The notes beneath the pieces were generated by a model that was given only the letters and a program-made list of their open reading frames with translations, was not told the DNA's origin and searched no databases. The translations under genes and the position numbers were made by a program. From positions 19,743 through 83,742 of the forward strand of contig CANRAU010000009.1 of assembly GCA_947628665.1 (NCBI GenBank): DNA of 64,000 nucleotides, read 5' to 3'. The DNA comes from an uncultured Clostridia bacterium (GTDB taxonomy: Bacteria; Bacillota; Clostridia; Oscillospirales; Acutalibacteraceae). This document shows positions 1-9,003 of this stretch, one piece after another (the first letter of the stretch is position 1; every line of letters begins with the position of its first letter).

Positions 1-331
1 TGTTGCGGCGCTCGTTGATATGCGGGGCGGGCGCGGCATTCTGCGGACGGGGAGACGCCGCCGTTTTCTGCGGATAAGGGGGTTGCACCGCCGCCGTATT
101 TTGCGCGGCGGCCTGCGGAGCGGATGTGTTCGTGCCGCCCGTGCCGCGCAGGTACTGCAGCGCGCAGGCATACGGATTCCCCAACTCCGTGCAGATTTGT
201 TCCTCGGTTTTGCCCTGTTCCTCCCCCACCTGGAAATGCTCCTCAAAATCGGCGACGATGTCGTCGCGCTCCGAGGGCGGCAGCGAGGAGAGATGATCGT
301 ACAGCTGCTGCAAAAATTCAAATTTTGTCAT
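1..331 (-). CDS. DUF1700/HAAS-type protein, partial (truncated by window edge)
   Basis: Minus-strand reading from CAT at 329-331 gives MTKFEFLQQLYDHLSSLPPSERDDIVADFEEHFQVGEEQGKTEEQICTELGNPYA..., typical of DUF1700 N-termini. It lies directly downstream of a PadR gene, the usual pairing. Confidence 0.75.
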   Translation of the reverse strand, partial: MTKFEFLQQLYDHLSSLPPSERDDIVADFEEHFQVGEEQGKTEEQICTELGNPYACALQYLRGTGGTNTSAPQAAAQNTAAVQPPYPQKTAASPRPQNAAPAPHINERRN

Positions 332-497
332 ATCCGTCACCCACGCCGAGCCTGCGCCGTACAAAGTCGGCCGCGCACGCCCGTTCTCCTTTCTTCGTAT
401 TTGTTTTGCGCACCGATCGCCGCGTCATGCGTTGTCTGCAAAAACAATTTGCCGACAACCGTCTTTTGCGCACGCGGCGCAAATTCCTCCCGGAAGC

Positions 498-815
498 TCA
501 CGTCGCATCACCTCCGATAAATGCGGAAACGCTCTGCGTGAACTCGCGCCACTCGCCTTCGAGATGCGCCTGCATTTCAACGCCCTTGCTCGTCAGTCTG
601 TAATACTTACGCGCAGGCCCTGTAGGAGATTCTTTCAAATACACCTCAAAATAGCCCTCTGCGCGCAGCCGTTTCAACAGCGGATAGATCGAGCCTTCGG
701 AAATATCGATCTTTTTGCCGACCGAATCCGCCAGCTCATAGCCGTATTTATCGCCCTGCTTGAGTAAGGACAGCACACAAAGCTCGAGAACGCCTTTTTT
801 AAATTGTGTGTTCAT
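498..815 (-). CDS. PadR family transcriptional regulator
   Basis: [78 protein letters not shown]; classic PadR winged helix. ATG at 815 rather than the longer ORF start. Confidence 0.92.
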   Translation of the reverse strand: MNTQFKKGVLELCVLSLLKQGDKYGYELADSVGKKIDISEGSIYPLLKRLRAEGYFEVYLKESPTGPARKYYRLTSKGVEMQAHLEGEWREFTQSVSAFIGGDAT

Positions 816-1044
816 CGCCGGCTCCTTTCCGACAAAGCAGGCTTTAGCCCCTTGTCTTTTTACAGTAGCAGTATAACACAAGCTACCTTGCAATGCAATA
901 TACTTTGTAATATTTAATATTTTATTCATAATTTATAATTATGGAGTAAGAAGAAATAAAACGTGGGCTTGCGGTATCTCTCCCCCAGTCGCCTCCAGCG
1001 ACCCGCTTTCTCGCCGGAGAGAGGAAATACGCACCTGAACTTCT

Positions 1045-1375
1045 GTGAAAAATCTACTCTATAAAAATCTACTCTATATAAAACAGCCATGCTCTGCCAA
1101 ATGCGGCGTGCAACGCCGCATCGGGGAACCCCCGGTAGGGGTGCGGGTCGCCAGTGGCGACCTTTGCGGCGCAGCCGCAAAAGCACCGACCGAGCCGGCA
1201 GGCGAGAATTCCCCGCGTCAAAACAGTCCACCGGACTGTTTTGCCTCCCTTCCTGATCTCGCTGCCGCTTTGGGATTTCGCAGCCTGCGGGCTGCGAGGA
1301 GGGCTCTGCCCTCCACCCGCCGCCTTTTTGAAAAAAGGCGGGCGAAAAGCTTGAATTTGGGGTTCGGGAAGTAAG
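1045..1375. repeat. Mosaic palindromic intergenic repeat (copy 1)
   Basis: Contains modules shared with 43.1-43.7, 46.2-46.6, 50.1-50.5 and 63.9-64.0 kb: ctactctataaaa, ccaaatgcggc..gccgcatcggg, gtgcgggtcgccagtggcgac, accgaccgagccggcaggcgagaat, aaaacagtccaccggactgttttg, ccgccttttt-gaaaaaaggcgggcgaaaa. Confidence 0.85.
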
Positions 1376-1398
1376 AGAAAAGGGCAAGCAAAAGAAAA

Positions 1399-1426
1399 AG
1401 CGGAAGCCGTAAAAACGACTTCCGCC
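1399..1426 (-). terminator. Rho-independent terminator of the P-type ATPase gene
   Basis: Minus strand GCGGAAGTCGT-TTTT-ACGGCTTCCGC followed by TTTTTCTTTT. Confidence 0.75.
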
Positions 1427-1439
1427 GAAAGAGCAGATC

Positions 1440-4112
1440 TTATGCGGATTTCGCCGCTTTGCGCTTGTCGTGCAAACGCTCGAAGCACTTGACGACCTCC
1501 ACAAGCGGTATGATCGCAATCGCCAGCCCTAAAGCCACCGCGTACTCTTCCATGCTGATGTGACGGAAGCCGAACGCATCGCGCAGGAACGGTATGTAAA
1601 TAACCGCCGTGGTCGTGATAAGCGACGCCACCGTGGAAAGCAACAGGAATATGTTGTGGCTGCCGTGGAACATCATGGAGATGACCGAGCCCTTTTGCGA
1701 ACGCATGTTCAGCGAATGGAAGATTTCGCACATCGCCATGGTCAAGAACGCCATCGTCATGCCGTCGGGGCTTTCGGTGATCTCCCAGCGACCCACTTCC
1801 ATGAAGTGGCCGATGAAATACGCCGCAAGGGTCAAAAGCGTGACCAGCAAGCCCTGATAGGCGATCTCGCCGCCGACGCCGCCGGCAAAAATACCGTCGG
1901 TGGATTTCCGCGGCGGACGGCGCATGATGTCGCGTTCGGCCTTTTCCATGCTCAGCGCCAATGCGGGGAAGCAGTCGGTCACAAGGTTGATCCACAGCAA
2001 ATGCACAGGCTCCAAAATCGTGAAGCCCAAAATATTGGCGATGAAGATCGAAATGACCTCGCTCAAGTTCGACGCGAGCAGGAACTGAATGGATTTGCGG
2101 ATATTGTCGTAAATGCGGCGGCCTTCTTCCACAGCGGAAACGATGGTCGCAAAGTTGTCGTCCGCCAGCACCATATCGGCGACGTTTTTGGTGACGTCCG
2201 TACCCGTAATGCCCATGCCGACGCCGATGTCCGCGCTCTTGATGGAGGGCGCGTCGTTGACGCCGTCGCCCGTCATGGCCGTGATCATGCCGCGCGCGCG
2301 CCAGGCGTTGACGATGCGAACCTTATGTTCGGGCTGCACACGCGCATAAACCGAATACTGCGTGACCTTTTCCTGAAATTCCTCGTCGGAGATCTCGTTA
2401 AGCTGTGCGCCTGTGATCGCTTCGGACGCGTCGGAAATGATACCGAGTTCCATGGCAATGGCCACGGCGGTATCCTTGTGGTCGCCCGTGATCATAATGG
2501 GACGAATGCCCGACGTGCGGCATTCTTCGATCGCCGCTTTGACCTCGGGGCGCACGGGGTCGATCATGCCGACCAGACCTATGAAGACAAGTTCATTCTC
2601 CAGCGCTTCGGGGCTTTGATCCTCGGGGATGGCGTCGAACGTTTTATACCCGCAGGCCAGCACGCGCAGCGCGCGATCCGCATATGCTTTGTTCTGCGCC
2701 AAAATCTCGGCACGATCCTCGTCGGTGATCGGCTGCGGTACGCCGTTTTTCAGCACATACGCGCATTTCTTGAGGATCTCATCGGGCGCACCCTTGGTGA
2801 ACTGCAAAATGCCGTCGTCGGTCTTGTGGATCGTGGTCATCATTTTGCGCATGGAGTCAAACGGCGCTTCGCCGACGCGCGGCGCTTTTTTCAGCAGGTC
2901 GTTTTTATTCAAATTCAAAGAGAGCCCATAAGCGACCAACGCCGCTTCGGTCGGTTCACCGACCAGATTCCCCTCGTTGTCGATGTTGACATCCGTGCAA
3001 AGCGCCATGCCCTCGGCCAACAGCTTCTCGTTATCGCCGTAATGCTCGACGACCGTCATTTTATTCTGCGTAAGCGTGCCGGTTTTGTCCGAGCAGATGA
3101 TCTGCGCGCAGCCCAGCGTTTCCACCGCAGTCAAGCGGCGGATGATCGCGTTTCTGTGTGACATATTGGTCACGCCGATGGAAAGCACCACGGTGACCAC
3201 GGCCGCAAGTCCCTCGGGGATGGCCGCGACCGCCAAAGAGACCGCCAGCATAAAGGAGTGCAGCAGGAATTCAAAATTCAGGGTGCTGCCCACGATCAGG
3301 CAGCGGACAATATCGAATGCAAACATGAAGATGCAGATCCCGAGCACCAGCGCACTCAAAATCTTGCTCAACTGTGCGAGCTTCTTTTGCAGCGGCGTCT
3401 GCGAATCCTCCGCCGCGGCCAAAGCGCCGGCAATCTTGCCCATTTCGGTCTGCATACCGACTGCCGTCACGACGGCACGGCCGCGCCCGTATACGACGGA
3501 CGAGCCCATATACATCATGTTTTTGCGGTCGCCCAAGGGGACGTCCTTCTGATCGCCCAAACCGATGGCGGCGATCAGCTTGTTGACGGGTACGGATTCG
3601 CCCGTCAGCGCCGCTTCTTCGATTTTCAGGCTCGCGCTTTCGATGATACGCGCGTCTGCGGGGACGGCGTCGCCCGCTTCGAGCAGGATCACGTCGCCGA
3701 CGGTCAGATCTTCGCTCTTCATCTCCACGACCTGCCCGTCGCGCAGCACCTTAGAGGTGGCCGCAGACATTTCCTGCAAGGCTTCGATGGCCTTTTCCGC
3801 CTTGCTCTCCTGATACACGCCCAGCACCGCGTTGATGATCACAACGAACATAATAATCACCACATCGGTCGGCGGCTCGTGATTCATGATCGACGTAATG
3901 GCGGAGATCACCGCCGCCGCGATCAGGATCAGGATCATGGGATCGACGAATTGTTCAAGGAAGCGGCGAAGAAGGGATTTTTTCTTTCCCTCCTCCAGTT
4001 TGTTTTTGCCGTTTTTCTGAAGCCGCGCCTGCGCTTCGGCGGAAGTCAACCCCTGCTCGGAGCTGCCGACTTCTTGAAAGACGTCGTCAACAGAGTGCAA
4101 ATAATGCTGCAT
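1440..4112 (-). CDS. Cation-translocating P-type ATPase (P2A/Ca2+-Mn2+ type)
   Basis: 890 aa with ICSDKTGTLTQNKMTVVE, TGES, MITGDHKDTA and MTGDGVNDAPSIKSADIGVGMG; multiple TM segments. Confidence 0.95.
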   Translation of the reverse strand: MQHYLHSVDDVFQEVGSSEQGLTSAEAQARLQKNGKNKLEEGKKKSLLRRFLEQFVDPMILILIAAAVISAITSIMNHEPPTDVVIIMFVVIINAVLGVYQESKAEKAIEALQEMSAATSKVLRDGQVVEMKSEDLTVGDVILLEAGDAVPADARIIESASLKIEEAALTGESVPVNKLIAAIGLGDQKDVPLGDRKNMMYMGSSVVYGRGRAVVTAVGMQTEMGKIAGALAAAEDSQTPLQKKLAQLSKILSALVLGICIFMFAFDIVRCLIVGSTLNFEFLLHSFMLAVSLAVAAIPEGLAAVVTVVLSIGVTNMSHRNAIIRRLTAVETLGCAQIICSDKTGTLTQNKMTVVEHYGDNEKLLAEGMALCTDVNIDNEGNLVGEPTEAALVAYGLSLNLNKNDLLKKAPRVGEAPFDSMRKMMTTIHKTDDGILQFTKGAPDEILKKCAYVLKNGVPQPITDEDRAEILAQNKAYADRALRVLACGYKTFDAIPEDQSPEALENELVFIGLVGMIDPVRPEVKAAIEECRTSGIRPIMITGDHKDTAVAIAMELGIISDASEAITGAQLNEISDEEFQEKVTQYSVYARVQPEHKVRIVNAWRARGMITAMTGDGVNDAPSIKSADIGVGMGITGTDVTKNVADMVLADDNFATIVSAVEEGRRIYDNIRKSIQFLLASNLSEVISIFIANILGFTILEPVHLLWINLVTDCFPALALSMEKAERDIMRRPPRKSTDGIFAGGVGGEIAYQGLLVTLLTLAAYFIGHFMEVGRWEITESPDGMTMAFLTMAMCEIFHSLNMRSQKGSVISMMFHGSHNIFLLLSTVASLITTTAVIYIPFLRDAFGFRHISMEEYAVALGLAIAIIPLVEVVKCFERLHDKRKAAKSA

Positions 4113-4144
4113 ACGGATACCTCCTGTTTTTTCTGGACTGTGCT

Positions 4145-4190
4145 AAGAAAAAAGACCCGCGACAGAACCGAACGTCTGCCGAAGGTCTTG
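4145..4190 (-). terminator. Riboswitch expression-platform terminator
   Basis: Minus strand AAGACCTTCGGCAGA..TCTGTCGCGGGTCTTTTTTCTT: long hairpin plus U-tract just after the aptamer. Confidence 0.65.
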
Positions 4191-4263
4191 CTACCTGTAA
4201 AAGGCTCGCTGACCAGCCGCAAGCGACATGATGTTGACCAACGAGTAAAAGCTACTCCCCTTC
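4182..4263 (-). ncRNA. yybP-ykoY manganese riboswitch aptamer
   Basis: Minus strand AAGGGGAGTAGCTTTTACTCGTTGGTCAACATCATGTCGCTTGCGGCTGGTCAGCGAGCCTTTTACAGGTAGCAAGACCTT carries the conserved GGGGAGUAG...GCAAGACCUU signature. It lies directly upstream of a P-type ATPase, a classic target. Confidence 0.88.
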
Positions 4264-4345
4264 AAAAAAGGATCTTGCTATCGATTTTCGCAAATGCCGA
4301 CAATCGGCTTTACTTCTATTAGCATACCATTTTCATGCGCTCTTG

Positions 4346-5527
4346 TCAAGCACCTGTTTCGGCGATCCAGATATAATTCTCCACGCCCGCGCTCTCGAGC
4401 TTCTCCAGGTCGGCGCGGTCATAAATGATCGGTACAAAGCTCTTGGTGCTGTAGTTCTCTTCGAGCTTATCCCGAAGCGCCGAGCAGGCTAAGGGCAGAA
4501 GTGTTTCGGCAGACATATCCGCGCTGTACTTCGTCTGTCCGATCAGCGTCCCATCGGGCAGCGCGCTTCGGGCAAAATCCACCGCGCAAAACGCGGCCGC
4601 GCTGTCAAAAATCCCGCCGTCGTACAAAAGAGCGTCGCCGTTTAAGGCCGCGTACAGGGGCATCGCCACCGAAACAGGTACGTCCCCCGCCGCCGAGACC
4701 GCAAGCTCAATAAAATCGTGCAGAACCGCGTTGTGGCTAAAGAGACTTTCCGCTTCGCCCGGAAAAGCCGCGCGCTCGACATAGCGGCCGTTCGGGAACG
4801 AAACGCCGTCCAAGAGCACCGCGTCCGCACCGAATTCCACCGCTTTCTGCACGATGCCCAACAGATAATTCCGCGCCGTTTCGGAGTACGGATTCAGCCA
4901 CGGGTCGCCGTCGTTGCGGGCGCTGTCGTCCAGCCAAACGGTCACGCCGTCGGCCTCGGTCACCGCCGCGCCGGGCAGTCCGGCCGCCGCGAGCGGGTCG
5001 CGAAAGCAGTAGATCCGCACAAAGATACGGTAGCCCGCTTCCTTTAAACGCGCCACGGTCTGCGCCGCGTCGGCAACGGCGTTGCTCTCTGCGCCGATGT
5101 CTGCGGGCGTTCCGCCCACCTGCGTACACAAATACCCGTCGGCGTCCTTAAAATCCAGCAGCACGGCATTTGCACCGACCTCCGAAAGCGTGTTTTGGAA
5201 CAGATCGAATGCGATGCCGCCCGCAAGCTCATCCGCCGACATATACACCGTTTTCAGCTGCCCGCCCAAGTCATCCGCCGTATGCGCCGCGCCGTCGTCA
5301 AGCGGACGCCCGGACAATTTCAGCGCGACCGCCCCGACGACAAAAGCCAACACAAAAACCACCAGCAGCCCAATCGCATACACGATGGTGTTGGCACGTT
5401 CCTTTTTGCGGCGGGTGCGGCTTTCGCCGATCACATAGGTCGTACCCGTGCGCCGCCCGGGATAGTTTTTGGCAAAGGGATAATAGCTTTTTTTGCGTGG
5501 TTTTATATCTTTGTCATTTCTGAACAT
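4346..5527 (-). CDS. Membrane-anchored putative glycoside hydrolase-like (DUF4015-like) protein
   Basis: N-terminal TM (NTIVYAIGLLVVFVLAFVVGAVAL) then a TIM-barrel-like pattern: GANAVLLDFKDADGYL, DAVLLDGVSFPNG. Confidence 0.6.
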   Translation of the reverse strand: MFRNDKDIKPRKKSYYPFAKNYPGRRTGTTYVIGESRTRRKKERANTIVYAIGLLVVFVLAFVVGAVALKLSGRPLDDGAAHTADDLGGQLKTVYMSADELAGGIAFDLFQNTLSEVGANAVLLDFKDADGYLCTQVGGTPADIGAESNAVADAAQTVARLKEAGYRIFVRIYCFRDPLAAAGLPGAAVTEADGVTVWLDDSARNDGDPWLNPYSETARNYLLGIVQKAVEFGADAVLLDGVSFPNGRYVERAAFPGEAESLFSHNAVLHDFIELAVSAAGDVPVSVAMPLYAALNGDALLYDGGIFDSAAAFCAVDFARSALPDGTLIGQTKYSADMSAETLLPLACSALRDKLEENYSTKSFVPIIYDRADLEKLESAGVENYIWIAETGA

Positions 5528-5625
5528 AGCCGTTTCCTTTTGGTGCGGCCGCGCAAGACAGCCTTTTCACACCGGATTTTCCGAAAAAGCGCGCGGTGAC
5601 CCTTTCCGCCGCACACAGTGTCGGT

Positions 5626-6219
5626 TCAAACGCCGAACCCCCTGCCGGTAATGCCCGTAAAGGTGAGCGCCAAGATCGCCGTATACAGGAACACGGCGGG
5701 CGTGCCGCGAAAACAGGCGGGGATGCTTTCGTTCTTTTGGATGGCGCGCAGACCGAAGCTGATGAGCAGCACGGCGAGCAGGAAGGCAAGCCCCGCGCCG
5801 ATGCCCGCGCCCAATGCCTCGAACGGTCCGAAAGCCGCGCGGTAATTGATGAACGGTACGGCCAGCACCAGCGTATTGAACGCCGCAATGCCGAGCCTGC
5901 GCACGGTGCGCGGCTGCGCGTGTACCACGAACAGCACGATGACCAGTGCAAGCAGATACACGATCACCAGCACGCCCGTAAAAATCAGCGCGTGCCAGAA
6001 AATATTTAAGCTGCGCACGGCGGCGATGCGGTCGAGCAGGACGCAGCAAAGCGACGCCACCGTGGAAAACAGCATGATAAACAAGCTCAGCGGCAAAAGC
6101 TGCTTTGGCTTCGCCGCCATACGAATGGCTTCATCCGCGCCGTAGCCGCCCGAAAAAATCAGATTCTGAAACAGGCAGGCGAAAAGCGCCGCCGAAAGCA
6201 TACTGCCTAAAATACTCAT
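5626..6219 (-). CDS. Rnf/Nqr-type membrane subunit, RnfA-like
   Basis: Polytopic ~200 aa protein beginning MSILGSMLSAALFACLFQNLIFSGGYGADEAIRMA; adjacent to RnfE- and RnfD-like genes. Confidence 0.6.
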   Translation of the reverse strand: MSILGSMLSAALFACLFQNLIFSGGYGADEAIRMAAKPKQLLPLSLFIMLFSTVASLCCVLLDRIAAVRSLNIFWHALIFTGVLVIVYLLALVIVLFVVHAQPRTVRRLGIAAFNTLVLAVPFINYRAAFGPFEALGAGIGAGLAFLLAVLLISFGLRAIQKNESIPACFRGTPAVFLYTAILALTFTGITGRGFGV

Positions 6220-7292
6220 ACGCCGCTCTCCTCCTTTGCCTGTCCTTGTTCGGCGTTCTTTGCCGTCTCCGGCTTCTCAACGTCTGCTCGCTCCCCGCCC
6301 GCGTCCTTTGCCGACGAAGGCGTTTCTTCGTCCGACGCCTCGGCGGGCGGCGCAGCTTCGGATTTTTCCTGCGCCAGCTTGTACGCGTCAAGCTCCGTAA
6401 GCATTTCGTCGAAGTCCAGCAAATAGCTCTCCCGCTTTTCGCGGTTCATATTTTTGGTCTGCTGCGTCGGAGACTGCGTTTCCTCTGCAAGGTGCGGCTC
6501 GATCTTGGCAGCCTTTTGCCGCGTGTGCTTTTTTGGACGTTCGGGACGCGCTCCCGGTTTCTTCGATCTTTCCGACGCCTGTGTCCCCTCGTCATACGGG
6601 TCAAATTCCGCATCGAGCAGGGTTTTGAGACGGCCGATGTGCGATTGCGAAACTTCCTCCAAACTGAATGCCGCTTCGGGGTGTGCATTCGGATAGCGCC
6701 TCGCGATCACGGCTTTCAGCGCCGCCGCAAAAAAGCCGAGCAGCAAAAGTCCGCCGAAGGGCAGCAAAAATCCGGGAAGCTGCACCGGCAAATGCAGCGA
6801 AACCGAATATACCGTACCACTGCCGAGGATCTCCCGCACAAGACCGACCGCCAGCACCACGACCGCATAGCCCGCAGCGGCAGAAAGCGCGTCGATGCAC
6901 GTATTTTTCGCGGAATTTTTGACCGCAAAACGCTCACAGTGCAGCGCGATCAGCGAATTCACCGCCAGCAACGGCAAAAAAATGCCCGCGCTGTTGGTCT
7001 CGTTGGGGGTGAAGTGTTCAAAGAACAAAAAGAACGGAATGTTGATGAGCATGCCGAAAAGCGCGTAGATCGGCACGCGGAAATAGCTTTTTAAGCGTTT
7101 CAGCGCGAGGCACGCAAACATCTCGATGAGCAGTAGCTCCGCGCCGGAGACCGCCGCAAGCATAATGGCGGATTTGAGCGACACCGCCATGGCCGCCGCA
7201 GGTGCGATCCCGATGGCTTCAAACAAGGCGGGATTTTGGATCACCGCACTGCTGCGCACGCGTGCGCGCAGTTCACCGTGTTCTCTATGCAT
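6216..7292 (-). CDS. Rnf/Nqr-type membrane subunit, RnfE-like, with a long charged C-terminal extension
   Basis: NPALFEAIGIAPAAAMAVSLKSAIMLA ... VPIYALFGMLINIPF ... LPLLAVNSLIALHCERFA ... GLVREILGSGTV resembles RnfE/NqrD; ~150 aa hydrophilic tail. Confidence 0.75.
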   Translation of the reverse strand: MHREHGELRARVRSSAVIQNPALFEAIGIAPAAAMAVSLKSAIMLAAVSGAELLLIEMFACLALKRLKSYFRVPIYALFGMLINIPFFLFFEHFTPNETNSAGIFLPLLAVNSLIALHCERFAVKNSAKNTCIDALSAAAGYAVVVLAVGLVREILGSGTVYSVSLHLPVQLPGFLLPFGGLLLLGFFAAALKAVIARRYPNAHPEAAFSLEEVSQSHIGRLKTLLDAEFDPYDEGTQASERSKKPGARPERPKKHTRQKAAKIEPHLAEETQSPTQQTKNMNREKRESYLLDFDEMLTELDAYKLAQEKSEAAPPAEASDEETPSSAKDAGGERADVEKPETAKNAEQGQAKEESGV

Positions 7293-8415
7293 TTGTGCCG
7301 CCCCCTTCCCGCGCTTCGACCGTCTCCGCGCTCGCCGCCTGTTTTTCGCGGCGAACCGCCGCCCGTTTACGGCGTTCGCGCGCCGTCAGCGGCAGTTTAT
7401 CAAACACGGCGGACAGAACGTTTACAAGCAGCACGGCAAACACCGCGCCCTCTTCAAATTCGCCCAAATGGCGAAACAGCATACAGAAAAGCCCCGCCGT
7501 CACGCCGTAAAGGAGTCTCCCGTAAAAGTGTTTCGGCAAAAGCGCCTCTTCGGGCAGCAGAAACAGCGCGGTGAAAAACAGCATCCCGCCCGAAAGCTCC
7601 ATAAAGACCGATTGGAAACGCCCCGTTAAAATGCGCGGGAACAAAAAGGCGATGACCGCCGTCGTGGCAAGGCACGCCCCCGCCGCCGTAAACTGCCCGG
7701 GACGGCGAATCGCAAGGTACAGCAGCGCGCCGAGCAGCGCGATCATACAGCCCGTACCCATAGGCCCCGGGAAGCTGCCCAAAAGCACATCGATATAATT
7801 TGCGGCGGAGCTGCCCATAGAGGTGCTTTCCGACAGCATCTTCGCCAGAGAAGTTCCCGACGAGAAAGCGGACGCGCCGTAAGCGGCGACCGCTTCGCCC
7901 GCGTCGGGAAGCGCGGGATAGGCAAACATATACTGCGGCAGGCAGACCGTGACAAAGGCGAGCCCTGCCGCCACAGGGGAAAACAGGAGACTGCGCGTGC
8001 TGCCGAAGGGGACTTTGACAACCAAAATCGCAAAGGAAACGGCGAGAGGCCCTAACCACAGGGGCGAGGACGCGGGCAGACACAGCGCCGTAACAACGCC
8101 CGTGACCGCAGCAGACAAGTCGCGCAGCGTCGGCACAGTGCCGACGAGCTTGTCCCCGACGTACTCGCAGAGCATCGCCGTCAGCACCGTCAGCAAAAGG
8201 ATGCGCAGCACCCCGCCGCCGTAATAATACCATGCCATAACGACGGGAGCGGCGAGCATCACGAGGTTGTCCAACATATATTTTCGAGTGGTTTGCACGT
8301 CGGCTTTCAGCTGTGGTGTATACAAACGCCCGTCTTCGGGCGTATGGGCGTCTTGACGCAAAAAATCCACCTCATTTTCCAAGAATTTTGCATTGCAAAC
8401 GGCAAGTCCGCGCAA
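7285..8415 (-). CDS. RnfD/NqrB-like electron transport complex subunit
   Basis: MLDNLVMLAAPVVMAWYYYGGGVLRILLLTV..DLSAAVTGVVTALCLPASSPLW..VKVPFGSTRSLLFSPVAAGLAF; start codon uncertain. Confidence 0.8.
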   Translation of the reverse strand: MRGLAVCNAKFLENEVDFLRQDAHTPEDGRLYTPQLKADVQTTRKYMLDNLVMLAAPVVMAWYYYGGGVLRILLLTVLTAMLCEYVGDKLVGTVPTLRDLSAAVTGVVTALCLPASSPLWLGPLAVSFAILVVKVPFGSTRSLLFSPVAAGLAFVTVCLPQYMFAYPALPDAGEAVAAYGASAFSSGTSLAKMLSESTSMGSSAANYIDVLLGSFPGPMGTGCMIALLGALLYLAIRRPGQFTAAGACLATTAVIAFLFPRILTGRFQSVFMELSGGMLFFTALFLLPEEALLPKHFYGRLLYGVTAGLFCMLFRHLGEFEEGAVFAVLLVNVLSAVFDKLPLTARERRKRAAVRREKQAASAETVEAREGGGTNA

Positions 8416-8457
8416 TATGATGAATACAGAGCAGCTTTAAAATTGGGGGCAGCATAC

Positions 8458-9003
8458 ATGGAGTTACATAAGAGATCCGAAACCCGTTTGTTTGTTCAGC
8501 TCAGCCGGGCGGATCTGTCCGGCTATCGGCTTTCTTTCGACGAGCTCAGCGCCGAAGGGGAACGCACGGCGGCCGTCATTCAGGATATTTTGGCGCGCGC
8601 CGAGGAAATGCTCGACTGGGCGATCCCCGCGCGCAGCCGCGTGTGCATTGACGTGCTGCCCGAGGAAAACGGCGGCTGTATTTTTCTGTTCACGGTGCTG
8701 CGTCCGCCGAAAAGGCGATTCCGCGTCAAAACGCAGTCCGATATGCTGCTGTGCGTCTGCGCGGACACCGAGAGCTTTTTGCAGCTGCTCGGATACTGCC
8801 GCACAAGCGAGCTTTGCCCGCATGCCTCGTTTTTCCGACTGGATTCGCGCTATGCCGCGCTGTTTTGCTTTGTCGACCCGGTAAGCGCGCAAGCCATGCG
8901 GTTCTCCCTTTCGGAATTTGGGAAAATCTCCTCCGCCGACCGCTTCACGCAGCTGTTTTTGGAGGAACACGCAGAGCCCATCACCCTGCGGCAAGCGCCT
9001 TAA
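8458..9003 (+). CDS. MecA-like adaptor protein
   Basis: MELHKRSETRLFVQLSRADLSGYRLSFDELSAEGERTAAVIQDILARAEE...: MecA-type N-terminal layout; length ~181 aa. Confidence 0.55.
   Translation: MELHKRSETRLFVQLSRADLSGYRLSFDELSAEGERTAAVIQDILARAEEMLDWAIPARSRVCIDVLPEENGGCIFLFTVLRPPKRRFRVKTQSDMLLCVCADTESFLQLLGYCRTSELCPHASFFRLDSRYAALFCFVDPVSAQAMRFSLSEFGKISSADRFTQLFLEEHAEPITLRQAP

Noticed and set aside
1560-3161. 533-aa plus-strand ORF antisense to the P-type ATPase
   Set aside because: His/Arg/Asp-rich shadow translation; the opposite strand carries full P-type ATPase motifs.
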